A DNA stretch of 64,000 nt from JAFGUB01 sp050305515 (GCA_050305515.1 JBNLFL010000008.1:62001-126000), one strand, 5' to 3'; counted from the first letter of the stretch, positions 40,936-50,562 are shown. Program-made: numbers and translations. The notes: generated from the letters alone by a model not told the origin.

Positions 40936-42615
40936 CTAGAGGATGGTACGTTCATACTCTTCAAGGCTGCTGACGCCGGCGAGCATTTTTTTAAACATAT
41001 CTTCCTGCAGCGTTACCATGCCCTGGGCAATGACATAATCAAGAATCTCGACACTGCTGAGTTCTTCGAAAATCATCATCTTGACCCGCGAATCAACCTC
41101 GAAAAGTTCCGTAATCGCCAGACGTCCCCGATACCCGGTATTATTGCACCGTTCGCATCCGCTGGCTTCGAAAAAATCATAATGCTGCTGCGTCAGCAGC
41201 TTTTCACTGATGTTATAGAGCATCAGCTCTTCCCTGCTGTAACGCCGTGCGCTCTTGCAAAACGGGCAAAGCCGACGCACCAGACGCTGCGCGATAACCG
41301 CCAGCATCCCTTCGCTCAGCAAAAATGAGGGGACTTTCAGTCCCCGAAGCCGCACCAGAGCGCCGACGGCATCATTCGTATGGACGGTCGAGAGCACGAG
41401 GTGTCCCGTGATGGAAGCTTCCATCGCAATCTGCGCCGTATCGGTATCGCGGATCTCTCCGACAAGAATAATATCCGGATCCTGACGCATAAAGGCGCGA
41501 ATCGCCTTGTCGTAGGTATAGCCGGATTTGGGGTTGTACTGCGTCTGCTTGACAAAAGGAATACGGTACTCGATCGGGTTTTCGATGGTCAGAACATTCT
41601 TCTGCAGACGGTTGACCTCACGCAGAATCGAATAGAGTGTCGTTGTTTTGCCGCTGCCGGTGGGACCGCTGAGCAAAATCACCCCGTAGGGCTTTTTTGA
41701 AAGCCGTTTGATACGCCCCAGAATGTCGTCGCTGAGTCCGAGCTGTTCGAGCTGAAACAGCTCTTTGGTGTTGGTCAGAATCCGCAGTACGACACTTTCT
41801 CCCTGATCGGTCGGCATGGTCGAAATTCGCATGTCATAATCGCGTTCTTCGTAGCTCAATGTCATCGAACCGTCCTGCGCCATGCGCTTTTGGGCAATAT
41901 CGAGCTCACACATCACCTTGATACGGGAGACGATCTGCTCTCTGATATGCACAGGCAGCGAGCAGTAGTGCTGGAGTACGCCATCGAGTCTGAGAAAAAT
42001 ATGCACCACGTCATCTTCGGGCGCAATATGAATGTCTGATGCGCTCATATTGATGGCAATATGAATGATCGCATCGACGAGTCCCTTGATCTCAATAGAG
42101 TCATGGTTGGCCACCAGCGCATAAAGCGACTCTTTTTGCGAGATGTAGTTATGCTCGTAATACTGTTTGAGCGCTTCGTGAATCAGGTTTTTCTGCCCAT
42201 AGGCAACGCGGATATCCCGCAAAGTGGTACGTTCAAGCAACCCCACCGAGCGAAAATCGTAACTGCTGTCGACAACAATGCTCAAGGTTCTCGCATCACA
42301 GGAAAACGGAAGAATCCCGTGTTTGAGAATCAGTTCTTTAGGTACCAGGGCAAGCGCTTCGGGAGAAGGCGCGGAGGTATTGAGATCGACGTAGGAGAGT
42401 TTTTTTTCAATCGATTCGGCGATAACCCGGTCGTATTCGGTGATGAAACCGTATGCTATGAGAATCTCATCAACACTCATTCCGGTCACACGGGTGACTT
42501 CACAGGCAAGGTCTTGGACCTCTTTGGAGATCATCTGCTGATGGTAGTAATACTCGGCGCGTTTCTGCCTTCGCAAGAGGGTGTTTTTTTGTACAGTTTC
42601 CAAACGTTGATTCAT
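40936..42615 (-). CDS. GspE/PilB-type secretion or pilus-assembly ATPase
   Basis: A protein of 559 residues. An N-terminal MshEN/GspE-N-like domain is followed by the AAA-type ATPase: Walker A LLSGPTGSGKTTTLYS (about 318), Asp box and Walker B ILVGEIRDTDTAQIA, His box LVLSTVHTNDAVGALVRL, and a zinc-binding CPFC...CERC module near 455-500. It drives assembly of type IV pili or a type II secretion pseudopilus; the rest of the system is not in the window. ATG 42615 (MNQRLET) is preferred because AAGG lies just upstream and the family begins there. Confidence 0.85.
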   Translation of the reverse strand: MNQRLETVQKNTLLRRQKRAEYYYHQQMISKEVQDLACEVTRVTGMSVDEILIAYGFITEYDRVIAESIEKKLSYVDLNTSAPSPEALALVPKELILKHGILPFSCDARTLSIVVDSSYDFRSVGLLERTTLRDIRVAYGQKNLIHEALKQYYEHNYISQKESLYALVANHDSIEIKGLVDAIIHIAINMSASDIHIAPEDDVVHIFLRLDGVLQHYCSLPVHIREQIVSRIKVMCELDIAQKRMAQDGSMTLSYEERDYDMRISTMPTDQGESVVLRILTNTKELFQLEQLGLSDDILGRIKRLSKKPYGVILLSGPTGSGKTTTLYSILREVNRLQKNVLTIENPIEYRIPFVKQTQYNPKSGYTYDKAIRAFMRQDPDIILVGEIRDTDTAQIAMEASITGHLVLSTVHTNDAVGALVRLRGLKVPSFLLSEGMLAVIAQRLVRRLCPFCKSARRYSREELMLYNISEKLLTQQHYDFFEASGCERCNNTGYRGRLAITELFEVDSRVKMMIFEELSSVEILDYVIAQGMVTLQEDMFKKMLAGVSSLEEYERTIL

Positions 42616-42724
42616 GCAGCCTTCAAGGATTGAAGTTTTGGCGGCAAGTATAGCGTAGTTACCATAAATATGGGGGTTGAAGCCAAAAAGAGAAACGTTG
42701 CGGCTGTTTGCCGCGGTAACGGAA

Positions 42725-43225
42725 TTATGAAGCGCTGCGATCCTCGACATAAATCACCGCGGTATTGGCAAGCAGATCATGCAGGGCGCGTTTCTCTTTA
42801 TGAAACGCCACCATGATGAAACCGATCATAAAAGGGAGCATGGAGACAATGTAGCCGATATAGCGGGTGATCATCTGCGTATTGCTCAATTGCCCGGCGC
42901 CGTCGTAACTGACGACTTCGATACCCAGCATCTTCTTGCCCGGCGTCGCTCCGGCCCAGCGTTTCCAGAATACGATGATGACCAGTGCCATCAACAGTTC
43001 GAAAATGAGTTCCCATGTCATATCGGCGCGGGGCGTTACATGTAAGGCATTGACATTGCCGCTTTGGGCCATCTGCATCGCCTGGGTCATCTGGCTCATA
43101 TCCAGCCATGCCCCGCCGCTGAGAAGTGTCACGACAATACCCAGCGGTACGGCCAGTACAACCGTATCGATCAGTGATGCGACAAAACGCACCCAGAATC
43201 CGGCGAAGCGTCGTTCTTCAGACAT
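42725..43225 (-). CDS. RDD family membrane protein
   Basis: A protein of 166 residues with the RDD signature: R-F-V-A-S-L-I-D near the N-terminus (AGFWVRFVASLIDTVVLAVP), and KRWAGATPGKKMLGIEVVSY in the middle. Three to four membrane helices. Family members are poorly characterised; some act in ion or sodium transport. It follows guaB closely on the same strand. A palindrome at 43036-43045 is read as Leu-His-Val-Thr. Confidence 0.8.
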   Translation of the reverse strand: MSEERRFAGFWVRFVASLIDTVVLAVPLGIVVTLLSGGAWLDMSQMTQAMQMAQSGNVNALHVTPRADMTWELIFELLMALVIIVFWKRWAGATPGKKMLGIEVVSYDGAGQLSNTQMITRYIGYIVSMLPFMIGFIMVAFHKEKRALHDLLANTAVIYVEDRSAS

Positions 43226-43233
43226 AACGTTCC

Positions 43234-44682
43234 TTAAATGTGGTAGTTGGGCGCCTCTTCGGTAATGATGACGTCGTGAACATGAGACTCCTTGAGTCCC
43301 GCACTGGTAATCTCAACGAATTCCGCTTTGTCCCAGAACTCCTGAATGTTTTTCGAACCGCAGTATCCCATGGAAGAGCGCAGACCGCCCATCATCTGGT
43401 GAATGATACCGCCGACAGGACCGCGGTACGGAACACGTCCTTCGATCCCTTCGGGAACCAGTTTGTCAGCAGCCGTACCTTCCTGGAAATAACGGTCGGT
43501 ACTCCCCTTGGTCATCGCCCCGATACTGCCCATACCGCGATACGCCTTATACTGGCGTCCCTGATAACTGATGGTGTCACCCGGTGACTCTTCAGTACCG
43601 GCAAGCAGGGAACCCGCCATGATGCACGACGCACCGACCGCGAGCGCCTTGGCAATGTCACCGGAGTATTTGATCCCCCCGTCGGCAATGATGGGCACAC
43701 CGTGTTTGCGCGCCGCTTCGGCACATTCGTCGATGGCGGAGATCTGAGGAACCCCGACACCGGCGACGATACGCGTCGTACAGATCGAGCCCGGCCCGAT
43801 TCCCACTTTAACGCCGTCCGCACCCGCTTCGATCAGGGCTTCAACCGCTTCGGCAGTTGCAACGTTACCGGCAATGATATCGATGGAGAGTTCCGACTTG
43901 ATGGCTTTCACCGTATCGAGAATCCCTTTGGAGTGGCCGTGTGCCGAGTCGAGAACGAGAACATCGACACCTGCTGCGACAAGCGCTTTGGCACGGTCCA
44001 TCTGTCCCACGCCAATGGCGGCACCGACACGAAGACGTCCAAAGTCATCTTTATTAGAATGGGGGTACGCAATACGTTTTTTAATGTCCTTAATGGTCAC
44101 CAGACCTTTAAGATACCCTTCATCATCAATGATGGGAAGTTTCTCGATCTTGTTTTTGTGCATAATATCTGCGGCATCATCAAGAGAGATACCCTGCTTG
44201 GCGGTAATGAGCGGCATCGGTGTCATCACTTCCATGGCCAGTTTGGACATATCTTTTTCAAAGCGCATATCACGGTTGGTCAAAATCCCCATCAGGCGGT
44301 TGTGCGTGTCAACAACCGGAACACCGGAAATTTTAAATTCACTCATCAACGCTTCGGCATCGCCGAGCGTCGCATCGGGATGTACAAAGACCGGGTCAAT
44401 GATAATGCCCGATTCGCTTTTTTTCACCTTGGTGACCATCTTTGCCTGTGTCGCGATATCCATATTTTTATGGATGATCCCGATACCGCCCAGACGTGCC
44501 ATGGCAATAGCCGCACGGTATTCCGTGACTGTATCCATTGCCGCAGAGACCATAGGAATTTTCAGCTTGATGTTACGGGTCAGCATGGTGTCGAGGTTTA
44601 CCTCTTTGGGCAAAATCTCCGAATAGCGGGGAACGAGAAGTACGTCTTCGAATGTCAGGGCACGTTTACGGATTTTCATCAT
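43234..44682 (-). CDS. guaB: inosine-5'-monophosphate dehydrogenase
   Basis: Oxidises IMP to XMP, the committed step to GMP. A protein of 482 residues with the barrel interrupted by two CBS domains (about 93-205: VMTPMPLITAKQGISLDDAA). The catalytic cysteine is in GIGPGSICTTRIV (about 300), and the flap has the Arg in KAYRGMGSIGAM and FQEG. ATG 44682 or 44679, with AGGAG upstream. It lies 9 bases downstream of gatA on the same strand. Confidence 0.95.
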   Translation of the reverse strand: MMKIRKRALTFEDVLLVPRYSEILPKEVNLDTMLTRNIKLKIPMVSAAMDTVTEYRAAIAMARLGGIGIIHKNMDIATQAKMVTKVKKSESGIIIDPVFVHPDATLGDAEALMSEFKISGVPVVDTHNRLMGILTNRDMRFEKDMSKLAMEVMTPMPLITAKQGISLDDAADIMHKNKIEKLPIIDDEGYLKGLVTIKDIKKRIAYPHSNKDDFGRLRVGAAIGVGQMDRAKALVAAGVDVLVLDSAHGHSKGILDTVKAIKSELSIDIIAGNVATAEAVEALIEAGADGVKVGIGPGSICTTRIVAGVGVPQISAIDECAEAARKHGVPIIADGGIKYSGDIAKALAVGASCIMAGSLLAGTEESPGDTISYQGRQYKAYRGMGSIGAMTKGSTDRYFQEGTAADKLVPEGIEGRVPYRGPVGGIIHQMMGGLRSSMGYCGSKNIQEFWDKAEFVEITSAGLKESHVHDVIITEEAPNYHI

Positions 44683-44691
44683 GGTCTCTCC

Positions 44692-46032
44692 TTATTTAAG
44701 TAATTGTTGTTCGAGTGAATAGGCACCGTCAAAGACGGTCTGTTCCGCATACGCGGCACCGATAAGCTGAAGTCCGACCGGCATGCCGTCAGGAGCGGTA
44801 TCGACCGGAAGTGAAATGGCCGGAAGGCCGGCAAGGTTGACGGAAATGGTGTAGATGTCCGAGAGGTACATCTCCATCGGGTCAGCAAGCGCTCCAAATT
44901 CATACGCCGTTGAAGGCGCCACAGGCGAGAGGATCAAATCGACCTCTTTAAAAAGTTCTTCGTACTCACGCTTGATCAACTGGCGTACTTTCTGGGCTTT
45001 CACATAGTAGGCGTCGTAATACCCGGAAGAGAGAACGAAGTTGCCCAGCATGATACGGCGTTTGACTTCGTCACCGAAGCCTTCGGAACGGGTACGGATA
45101 AAGGTGTCTTTGAGATTCTCCCCTTCGACACGCGCCCCGTAGCGGATGCCGTCATAACGCGCCAGATTGGTCGTGGCTTCCGCCGTCGCGGTGATGTAGT
45201 AGGCTGAAATATCATATTTGGGGTCCATCAGCTCTTTTTCGACGATGGTGTGTCCCGCAGCTTTAAGCGCTTCAATCGCTTTGGTGTATCCGTTACGGAT
45301 CGCTTCGCTGGCTCCTTCGACATATTTCGGCAGCACGGCGACGGTCAGTTTTCTGTTCGCGTCAAGTTTGTCCGCCACGCTCTCATAGCTGATATCCGCA
45401 CTCGTGGAGTCCTTGGGATCGTATCCGCTGATGATGTCATACAAAATCGCCGCATCTTCGACGTTTTGGGTCATCGGCCCGATCTGATCGAGTGAACTGG
45501 CATACGCCCCCAGACCGTAACGGCTCACGCGGCCATAGGTCGGTTTCATGCCGACAATCCCGCAAAACGCGGCCGGCTGGCGAATGGAACCGCCCGTATC
45601 GCTGCCGAGTGCCGCTATGGCGAGTCCCGCCGCCACGGCTGCTGCCGAACCGCCCGAAGAGCCGCCCGGAACACAGTTGGTATTTCGCGGATTAAGCGTT
45701 TTACCGTAGCAGCTGCTCTCCGTTGTCGAACCCATGGCGAACTCATCCATATTGGTTCGTCCAAACGGGGAGAGTCCCGCACTGTGAAGTTTTTCAATCA
45801 CCGTCGCGTTATAAGGAGCAATGTAGCCCTGGAGGATCTTCGAAGCCGACGTGACCGACCACTCCCTGACCTGAATGTTGTCCTTGACGGCAATCGGAAT
45901 GCCGCTTCCCGCATCGTTGACATCGATGTAGGCATTGAGTTCACTGTTGGCTTCGATTTTGCTTCGCAGTTCCTGTTTGAGTGCGGCAATCTCGTCGCCT
46001 GAGAGCTTAAGGGCCTCTTTGAGAGTAATCAT
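44692..46032 (-). CDS. gatA: Asp-tRNA(Asn)/Glu-tRNA(Gln) amidotransferase subunit A
   Basis: The amidase subunit that releases ammonia from glutamine so that GatB can convert misacylated Glu-tRNA(Gln) and Asp-tRNA(Asn). A protein of 446 residues with the amidase signature GGSSGGSAAAVAAGLA and the Ser-cisSer-Lys triad: Lys in IAVKDNIQV, Ser in GSDTGGSIRQPA and GGSSGGSAA. Its start overlaps the end of a 32-codon membrane-protein gene by 4 bases. gatB and gatC are not in the window. Confidence 0.95.
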   Translation of the reverse strand: MITLKEALKLSGDEIAALKQELRSKIEANSELNAYIDVNDAGSGIPIAVKDNIQVREWSVTSASKILQGYIAPYNATVIEKLHSAGLSPFGRTNMDEFAMGSTTESSCYGKTLNPRNTNCVPGGSSGGSAAAVAAGLAIAALGSDTGGSIRQPAAFCGIVGMKPTYGRVSRYGLGAYASSLDQIGPMTQNVEDAAILYDIISGYDPKDSTSADISYESVADKLDANRKLTVAVLPKYVEGASEAIRNGYTKAIEALKAAGHTIVEKELMDPKYDISAYYITATAEATTNLARYDGIRYGARVEGENLKDTFIRTRSEGFGDEVKRRIMLGNFVLSSGYYDAYYVKAQKVRQLIKREYEELFKEVDLILSPVAPSTAYEFGALADPMEMYLSDIYTISVNLAGLPAISLPVDTAPDGMPVGLQLIGAAYAEQTVFDGAYSLEQQLLK

Positions 46033-46127
46033 TCACGCTCCTTTCGTTTTTTGGCTCGAATGACGGCAGCAACACCGATGCCGATCATAATAAAAATAAT
46101 CAGTACCGTTTCAATAATGAAACTCAT
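46029..46127 (-). CDS. 32-residue membrane peptide upstream of gatA
   Basis: Short frame with ATG at 46127 and TGA overlapping the gatA start (ATGA). The product, MSFIIETVLIIFIMIGIGVA then AVIRAKKRKERE, is a single hydrophobic helix followed by a strongly basic tail, so it would insert with the tail in the cytoplasm. The gap to the ileS stop is 19 bases. The ribosome site is poor, so this is a moderate call resting on the coupled stop/start and the membrane-protein pattern. Confidence 0.45.
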   Translation of the reverse strand: MSFIIETVLIIFIMIGIGVAAVIRAKKRKERE

Positions 46128-46146
46128 GGGTACCGGTTCGCTCAGA

Positions 46147-48906
46147 CTAGGCACTCACAACCTCTTCGCAGCGCTTACATGTAATATCTGCCGCAGCCGA
46201 CTGATACTTCCAGCAACGCGGACACTTCTCGGCTTCGGCATACCCGATGACAAAAGTATCGCCTTCGACTTCAAAGCGGCCCGCTTCTTTTGTTACGGCA
46301 TTGGCGCCGAGGCCGGAAACGACAAACCAGTCCTCCGCTTCCACGACAGGTAGCGCGGCGACGGTCTGAGACGATGTCGAAACAATCAGCTCCAGCGTCG
46401 CCTTGATATTTTTGGCTTTTTTAAGACCGTCAACGATTTCGGAAAATTTCTCACGCGCTTCCATCATGTAACGCTCAGGAAAGGTTGACACCGGAACATC
46501 AAGCGGTTCGTAGGTCACGTCGAAAATGTCTTCCAGCCCGGATTTGATCACTGCCGGAGCCGCCTCGATAATCTCGTCAGCCGTATAGGTCAGAATCGGA
46601 GCAATGAGCCCCAGCATGGCACGGGTAATCATTGCCATCGCGCTCTGGCTGGCACGTCGGTGCGGATCATTCATCGCATCGCAATAGAGACGGTCTTTCG
46701 TGACATCAATGTAAATGCCGCTCAGATCGTTGACAATGAAATTGTTCAGCAGGCTCATGCCCTGAACAAAGTTGTACTGCTCGAAATTTCTATGAACTTC
46801 GGCAAAAAGCCGCGACGCTTTCGAAACGATCCACTGATCAAGAATTCCAAGTGCTTCAAACGGCATGATCGCATCGAGATCGTCAATGTTGGCAAGCATG
46901 ATACGGAACGTATTTCGCAGTTTTCGGTACTGTTCCGCCGTCTGCTTGAGAATGTCATCGGAGATTTTCTGATCATTCTGATAATCGCTCATCGCAACCC
47001 ACAGGCGCAAAATCTCGCTGCCGAACTCCTTGACCACTTTTTCGGGAGCCACGACGTTACCCTTGGATTTGGACATCTTCTCACCTTTGCCGTCCATCGT
47101 AAAACCGTGGGTGATAAGACTGCCGTAAGGTGCGCGGTGCTGAACGCTCGCACTTAAAAAGAGTGAGCTCTGGAACCAGCCGCGGTGCTGGTCGCTCCCC
47201 TCAAGGTAGACATCGGCGGGGTAATCGCCCGCATCGAAGGCACGCGACTTGAGCACGGCGTTCCACGTCGCGCCTGAATCGAACCAGACGTCGAGAATGT
47301 CGCTCACTTTTTCAAGCTCGTCGCTCTTGTACCCGCTGCCGGGATAGAGCAGCTGCGCGATATCAAGCGTATACCACGCATCGCTACCCTGCTGTTCAAA
47401 AATCATCGCGACAAAGTTAAGTACCTTCTCGTCAAGCAGAACTTCACCCGTGGCTTTCACGCGGAAAAAGGCGATGGGCACACCCCAGTCGCGCTGGCGG
47501 GAGATACACCAGTCCGGACGGTTTTCAACCATGGAGCCCAGACGTTTGCGGCCGCTCTCGGGATAGAATTTTGTTGTTGCCACGGCATCGGAACAGATTT
47601 CGCGCAAGCTTTTCTCTTCCCCTTCAGGCGTACCGTCAACAGCAATGAACCACTGACGCGTCGCGCGGAAAATAAGCGGTGTATGGCTGCGCCAGCAGTG
47701 CGGATAGGAGTGGCGCATTTTGCTTACATGTAAGAGTGCCTCACCCAGCAGTGCGAGAATCGGTTCATTGGCTTTAAAGATGTGCATACCGACAAAACTT
47801 TCAGCATCGGGCAGCAGCTTTTCGCGCACGACTGTCTGATCATAGCACCCGGTCTCATCCACCGGCATGATGACGTCAAGATTGTATTTGAGCCCTACGC
47901 GGTAGTCGTCTTCGCCGTGACCCGGAGCGGTATGGACACAGCCCGTACCGTTGTCCATCAAAACGTGCTCGCCCAGCACAATGTGGGAACGGCGCCCGTT
48001 GAGCGGATTGAGCGCATGAAGGTTTTCAAATTGCGGTGCATCGAAATGCTGAACAATTTCGCCTTTGATAATCCCCTGCTCGACAAGACGCTCATAGAGT
48101 TTCGCGGCGACGATGTAACCATCCGCGCTGCGGACGTACTGCTCATCGGGATTAATGGAGATTCCGGTATTGGCCGGGAGCGTCCATGGCGTTGTCGTCC
48201 AGATAACGAATGCGGCTTTTCCCTCGATGGAAGTGCGGATTTTGGACTCTTCGCTCAGCTCGAACGCCACGAAAATGGAGTGAGACTCTTTATCTTCATA
48301 CTCCACCTCGGCCTCGGCCAGCGCAGTACGCTCCGCCCAGCTCCAGTAAACCGGTTTGGAACGCTCGATAAGCAGTCCTTTTTTAGCCACATCACACAGG
48401 GTACGGTAAATGTTGGCTTCAAACCTATAATCCATCGTCAGATAGGGATGTTCCCAGTCAGCCACGATACCCAGGGTTTTAAACTCGTCACGCTGAATGT
48501 TCACGAAACCTTCGGCATGCTCACGGCAGAGACGGCGTACTTCGGCCGTGGAGAGTTCTTCTTTCTTCTGCTTGCCGCCGAGCTTTTTCTCAACCTGCTG
48601 TTCAATCGGAAGCCCATGACAGTCCCAGCCCGGTGTGAAGCGCACTGCGCTGCCGTTGAAATAGTGAAACTTGACGACGATGTCTTTTAAAATCTTGTTG
48701 AGTGCGTGTCCGATATGGATATGGCCGTTGGCATAGGGAGGGCCGTCATGCAGTGTGAAGCTCTTTGCACCTTCGCGCAGGCGCTTCATCTTGGCATAGA
48801 CATCTTTTTCATACCACGCGCTGTAGCGTTTGGGCTCGTTTTGAGCCAGATTGCCGCGCATCGGAAAATCCGTTTTGGGTAAGAGGAGCGTCTCTTTATA
48901 ATCCAT
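46147..48906 (-). CDS. ileS: isoleucyl-tRNA synthetase
   Basis: Class I synthetase of 919 residues. It has the HIGH motif in GHIHIGHALNK, an editing domain (GHGEDDYRVG), KMSKSKGN near 600, and a C-terminal zinc module CPRCWKYQ...CKRCEE. The start is the ATG at 48906 (MDYKETLLLPKTDFPMRGN), as in other bacterial IleS; an ATG at 48945 would extend through a TTACATGTAA palindrome. Two copies of that palindrome lie inside: 46175-46184, whose TGT encodes a zinc-binding Cys (Ile-Thr-Cys-Lys), and 47724-47733 (Leu-His-Val-Ser). Confidence 0.95.
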   Translation of the reverse strand: MDYKETLLLPKTDFPMRGNLAQNEPKRYSAWYEKDVYAKMKRLREGAKSFTLHDGPPYANGHIHIGHALNKILKDIVVKFHYFNGSAVRFTPGWDCHGLPIEQQVEKKLGGKQKKEELSTAEVRRLCREHAEGFVNIQRDEFKTLGIVADWEHPYLTMDYRFEANIYRTLCDVAKKGLLIERSKPVYWSWAERTALAEAEVEYEDKESHSIFVAFELSEESKIRTSIEGKAAFVIWTTTPWTLPANTGISINPDEQYVRSADGYIVAAKLYERLVEQGIIKGEIVQHFDAPQFENLHALNPLNGRRSHIVLGEHVLMDNGTGCVHTAPGHGEDDYRVGLKYNLDVIMPVDETGCYDQTVVREKLLPDAESFVGMHIFKANEPILALLGEALLHVSKMRHSYPHCWRSHTPLIFRATRQWFIAVDGTPEGEEKSLREICSDAVATTKFYPESGRKRLGSMVENRPDWCISRQRDWGVPIAFFRVKATGEVLLDEKVLNFVAMIFEQQGSDAWYTLDIAQLLYPGSGYKSDELEKVSDILDVWFDSGATWNAVLKSRAFDAGDYPADVYLEGSDQHRGWFQSSLFLSASVQHRAPYGSLITHGFTMDGKGEKMSKSKGNVVAPEKVVKEFGSEILRLWVAMSDYQNDQKISDDILKQTAEQYRKLRNTFRIMLANIDDLDAIMPFEALGILDQWIVSKASRLFAEVHRNFEQYNFVQGMSLLNNFIVNDLSGIYIDVTKDRLYCDAMNDPHRRASQSAMAMITRAMLGLIAPILTYTADEIIEAAPAVIKSGLEDIFDVTYEPLDVPVSTFPERYMMEAREKFSEIVDGLKKAKNIKATLELIVSTSSQTVAALPVVEAEDWFVVSGLGANAVTKEAGRFEVEGDTFVIGYAEAEKCPRCWKYQSAAADITCKRCEEVVSA

Positions 48907-48914
48907 CAAAAACC

Positions 48915-48924
48915 TTACATGTAA
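48915..48924. repeat. TTACATGTAA palindrome, overlapping the ileS ribosome site
   Basis: Perfect copy. On the minus strand TTACATGTAAGGTTTTTG precedes the ileS ATG, so the palindrome's end forms AAGG, the ribosome site. Confidence 0.9.
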
Positions 48925-49014
48925 GCTTGTTAAAAATTTTTGCATTATACCCGCAGCGCTATTAAAAAAAGCTGTCGATGGTGTGCTATACTACAGCAAA
49001 AAAGAGTGCGGCAC

Positions 49015-50106
49015 ATGAAAAACCTTCTGCTTTTCGTCGGTAACAAGTTCATCAACAATGATCCGCTCAGGCGTTATACGATCCGTCATGTTGAAGCATC
49101 TTTGGGAAAAATCGACCAGATCCAGATGGTCGCGGACTCTGATAATACCCTTTTTCTGGAACTTGAAGCCCTGCTTTCGCAGGAGCTGCTTCTGGTTATT
49201 ATTACCTCCAAAAGCAGTGCCGCCGTTGTAGGCAAACTGCTCAGCACCATCACACTGGACAACCAGATTCTCAAAGAGCAGATGCTCATTCCTTCGCAGG
49301 CTTCCGTATTTGAGCCCGGAAGCTACCTGCTTGAATATGCCAAGGCACACATCAATGTGATTGTGGCCGCCGAAAACGAGACGCTGCCGCAGGTGCTCAT
49401 CGAACCCGAACAGCGCAGTGCCACGATCCATCTTTTCAACGAAGATCACGCCAGTGCCAAAATGCTGCTCGAACCGCTCTCCCAAAGTTTTGACACAAGG
49501 CTCGATTTTACGACCATCGTTCCGGGATGGATCGAAGTCACCGTACACAGCCGCCGTTACGGCAATATCGCCCAACTGATCACTTCGGCCAAGCAACTTC
49601 TCCCCAACAAGGTGATTGCCAGTTCCAACCTGATGGCATACATTATTGAAAAGCTGGCCCACCGAAACAGGAAACTCACTTTTGCCGAAAGCTGTACCGG
49701 AGGTCTGCTTGCGTACATGTTTACGCGTAACAGCGGTGCTTCCATTGTTTACGAAGGCTCGCTCGTCACCTATTCCAACACCCTCAAGGCGAACTGGCTG
49801 GCTGTCGATGACGGCGTTCTTGAAACCTACGGAGCCGTCAGCGGCGAAGTTGTGGCGGAGATGAGCGAGGGAGCGCTTAACGTCAGCTACGCCGATTACG
49901 CACTTGCAATCAGTGGCATCGCCGGGCCCGAGGGCGGTACGGAGACAAAACCGGTCGGTACGGTCTGCATTGCCGCCCGCAGTAAAACCGAGCTGCATCA
50001 TGAGCAGCTTCTCTTCCACGGAGATCGCAATTACATCCAGGAACAGAGCGCACTCTACGCCATTAAAATGCTGCTTCTCATCGATAGGGAACTCTTTTTC
50101 TCCTAA
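49015..50106 (+). CDS. CinA-type nicotinamide-nucleotide amidase
   Basis: A protein of 363 residues. The C-terminal ~155 residues match the PncC/CinA amidase: FAESCTGGLLAYMFT, with the nucleophilic Ser, then YEGSLVTYSNTLKANWL and GIAGPEGGTETKPVGTV. It recycles nicotinamide mononucleotide to nicotinate mononucleotide. The N-terminal ~200 residues are not the usual COG1058 domain in an obvious form and appear divergent. ATG 49015 (MKNLLLFVGN) is chosen; the ribosome site is weak. Divergent from ileS. Confidence 0.8.
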   Translation: MKNLLLFVGNKFINNDPLRRYTIRHVEASLGKIDQIQMVADSDNTLFLELEALLSQELLLVIITSKSSAAVVGKLLSTITLDNQILKEQMLIPSQASVFEPGSYLLEYAKAHINVIVAAENETLPQVLIEPEQRSATIHLFNEDHASAKMLLEPLSQSFDTRLDFTTIVPGWIEVTVHSRRYGNIAQLITSAKQLLPNKVIASSNLMAYIIEKLAHRNRKLTFAESCTGGLLAYMFTRNSGASIVYEGSLVTYSNTLKANWLAVDDGVLETYGAVSGEVVAEMSEGALNVSYADYALAISGIAGPEGGTETKPVGTVCIAARSKTELHHEQLLFHGDRNYIQEQSALYAIKMLLLIDRELFFS

Positions 50107-50121
50107 ACTTCGTTTTTTGTC

Positions 50122-50150
50122 TTGACAACGCATATATTTAAAAGTATAAT
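50122..50150 (+). promoter_or_regulatory. strong sigma70 promoter of the tRNA cluster
   Basis: TTGACA (50122-50127) and TATAAT (50145-50150), both perfect, with a 17-bp spacer, 32 bases upstream of the first tRNA. Confidence 0.9.
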
Positions 50151-50181
50151 TTCGCCTCACAAATATTGTGAAGCTATAGAT

Positions 50182-50257
50182 GTCTTGTTAGCTCAGCCGG
50201 TAGAGCACGTCACTTTTAATGATGTGGCCGTAGGTTCGAATCCTACACAGGACACCA
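50182..50257 (+). tRNA. tRNA-Lys (anticodon TTT)
   Basis: 76 nt including an encoded CCA. The acceptor stem GTCTTGT pairs with ACAGGAC. The anticodon stem CGTCA/TGATG closes a CTTTTAA loop. First in a cluster of six. Confidence 0.95.
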
Positions 50258-50269
50258 TTTTTTTCGGTT

Positions 50270-50346
50270 GCGGTGGTAGTTCAGTTGGTTAGAATACCTG
50301 CCTGTCACGCAGGGGGTCGCGGGTTCGAGTCCCGTCCACCGCGCCA
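50270..50346 (+). tRNA. tRNA-Asp (anticodon GTC), copy 1
   Basis: 77 nt including CCA. The acceptor stem GCGGTGG pairs with CCACCGC; anticodon loop CTGTCAC. Identical to the copy at 50692-50768. Confidence 0.95.
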
Positions 50347-50358
50347 CACCGATTTATC

Positions 50359-50434
50359 GGGCGCTTAGCTCAGTTGGTAGAGCGCTACCCTTACAAGGTA
50401 GATGCCACAGGTTCGAGTCCTGTAGTGCCCACCA
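50359..50434 (+). tRNA. tRNA-Val (anticodon TAC), copy 1
   Basis: 76 nt including CCA. The acceptor stem GGGCGCT pairs with AGTGCCC; anticodon loop CTTACAA. Identical to the copy at 50563-50638. Confidence 0.95.
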
Positions 50435-50449
50435 CGTTTTTTTGATACT

Positions 50450-50525
50450 GACCCTTTCGTCTAGTGGCCAAGGACACTATCACTTCATGGTAGGGACAGA
50501 GGTTCAAATCCTTTAGGGGTCGCCA
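50450..50525 (+). tRNA. tRNA-Glu (anticodon TTC)
   Basis: 76 nt including CCA. The acceptor stem GACCCTT pairs with AGGGGTC; anticodon loop ACTTCAT. Confidence 0.95.
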
Positions 50526-50562
50526 AACTTCTGAAGATGTTATTTTAAATTTTATCCGTTTC

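Noticed and set aside
46147..48945. IleS starting at ATG 48945
   Set aside because: The extension reads through the palindrome and ribosome site; ATG 48906 gives the normal IleS N-terminus.
48991..50160. 389-codon minus-strand frame opposite the cinA-type gene
   Set aside because: The plus strand carries clear PncC motifs (FAESCTGG, GIAGPEGGTETKPVG); the antisense frame is a shadow.
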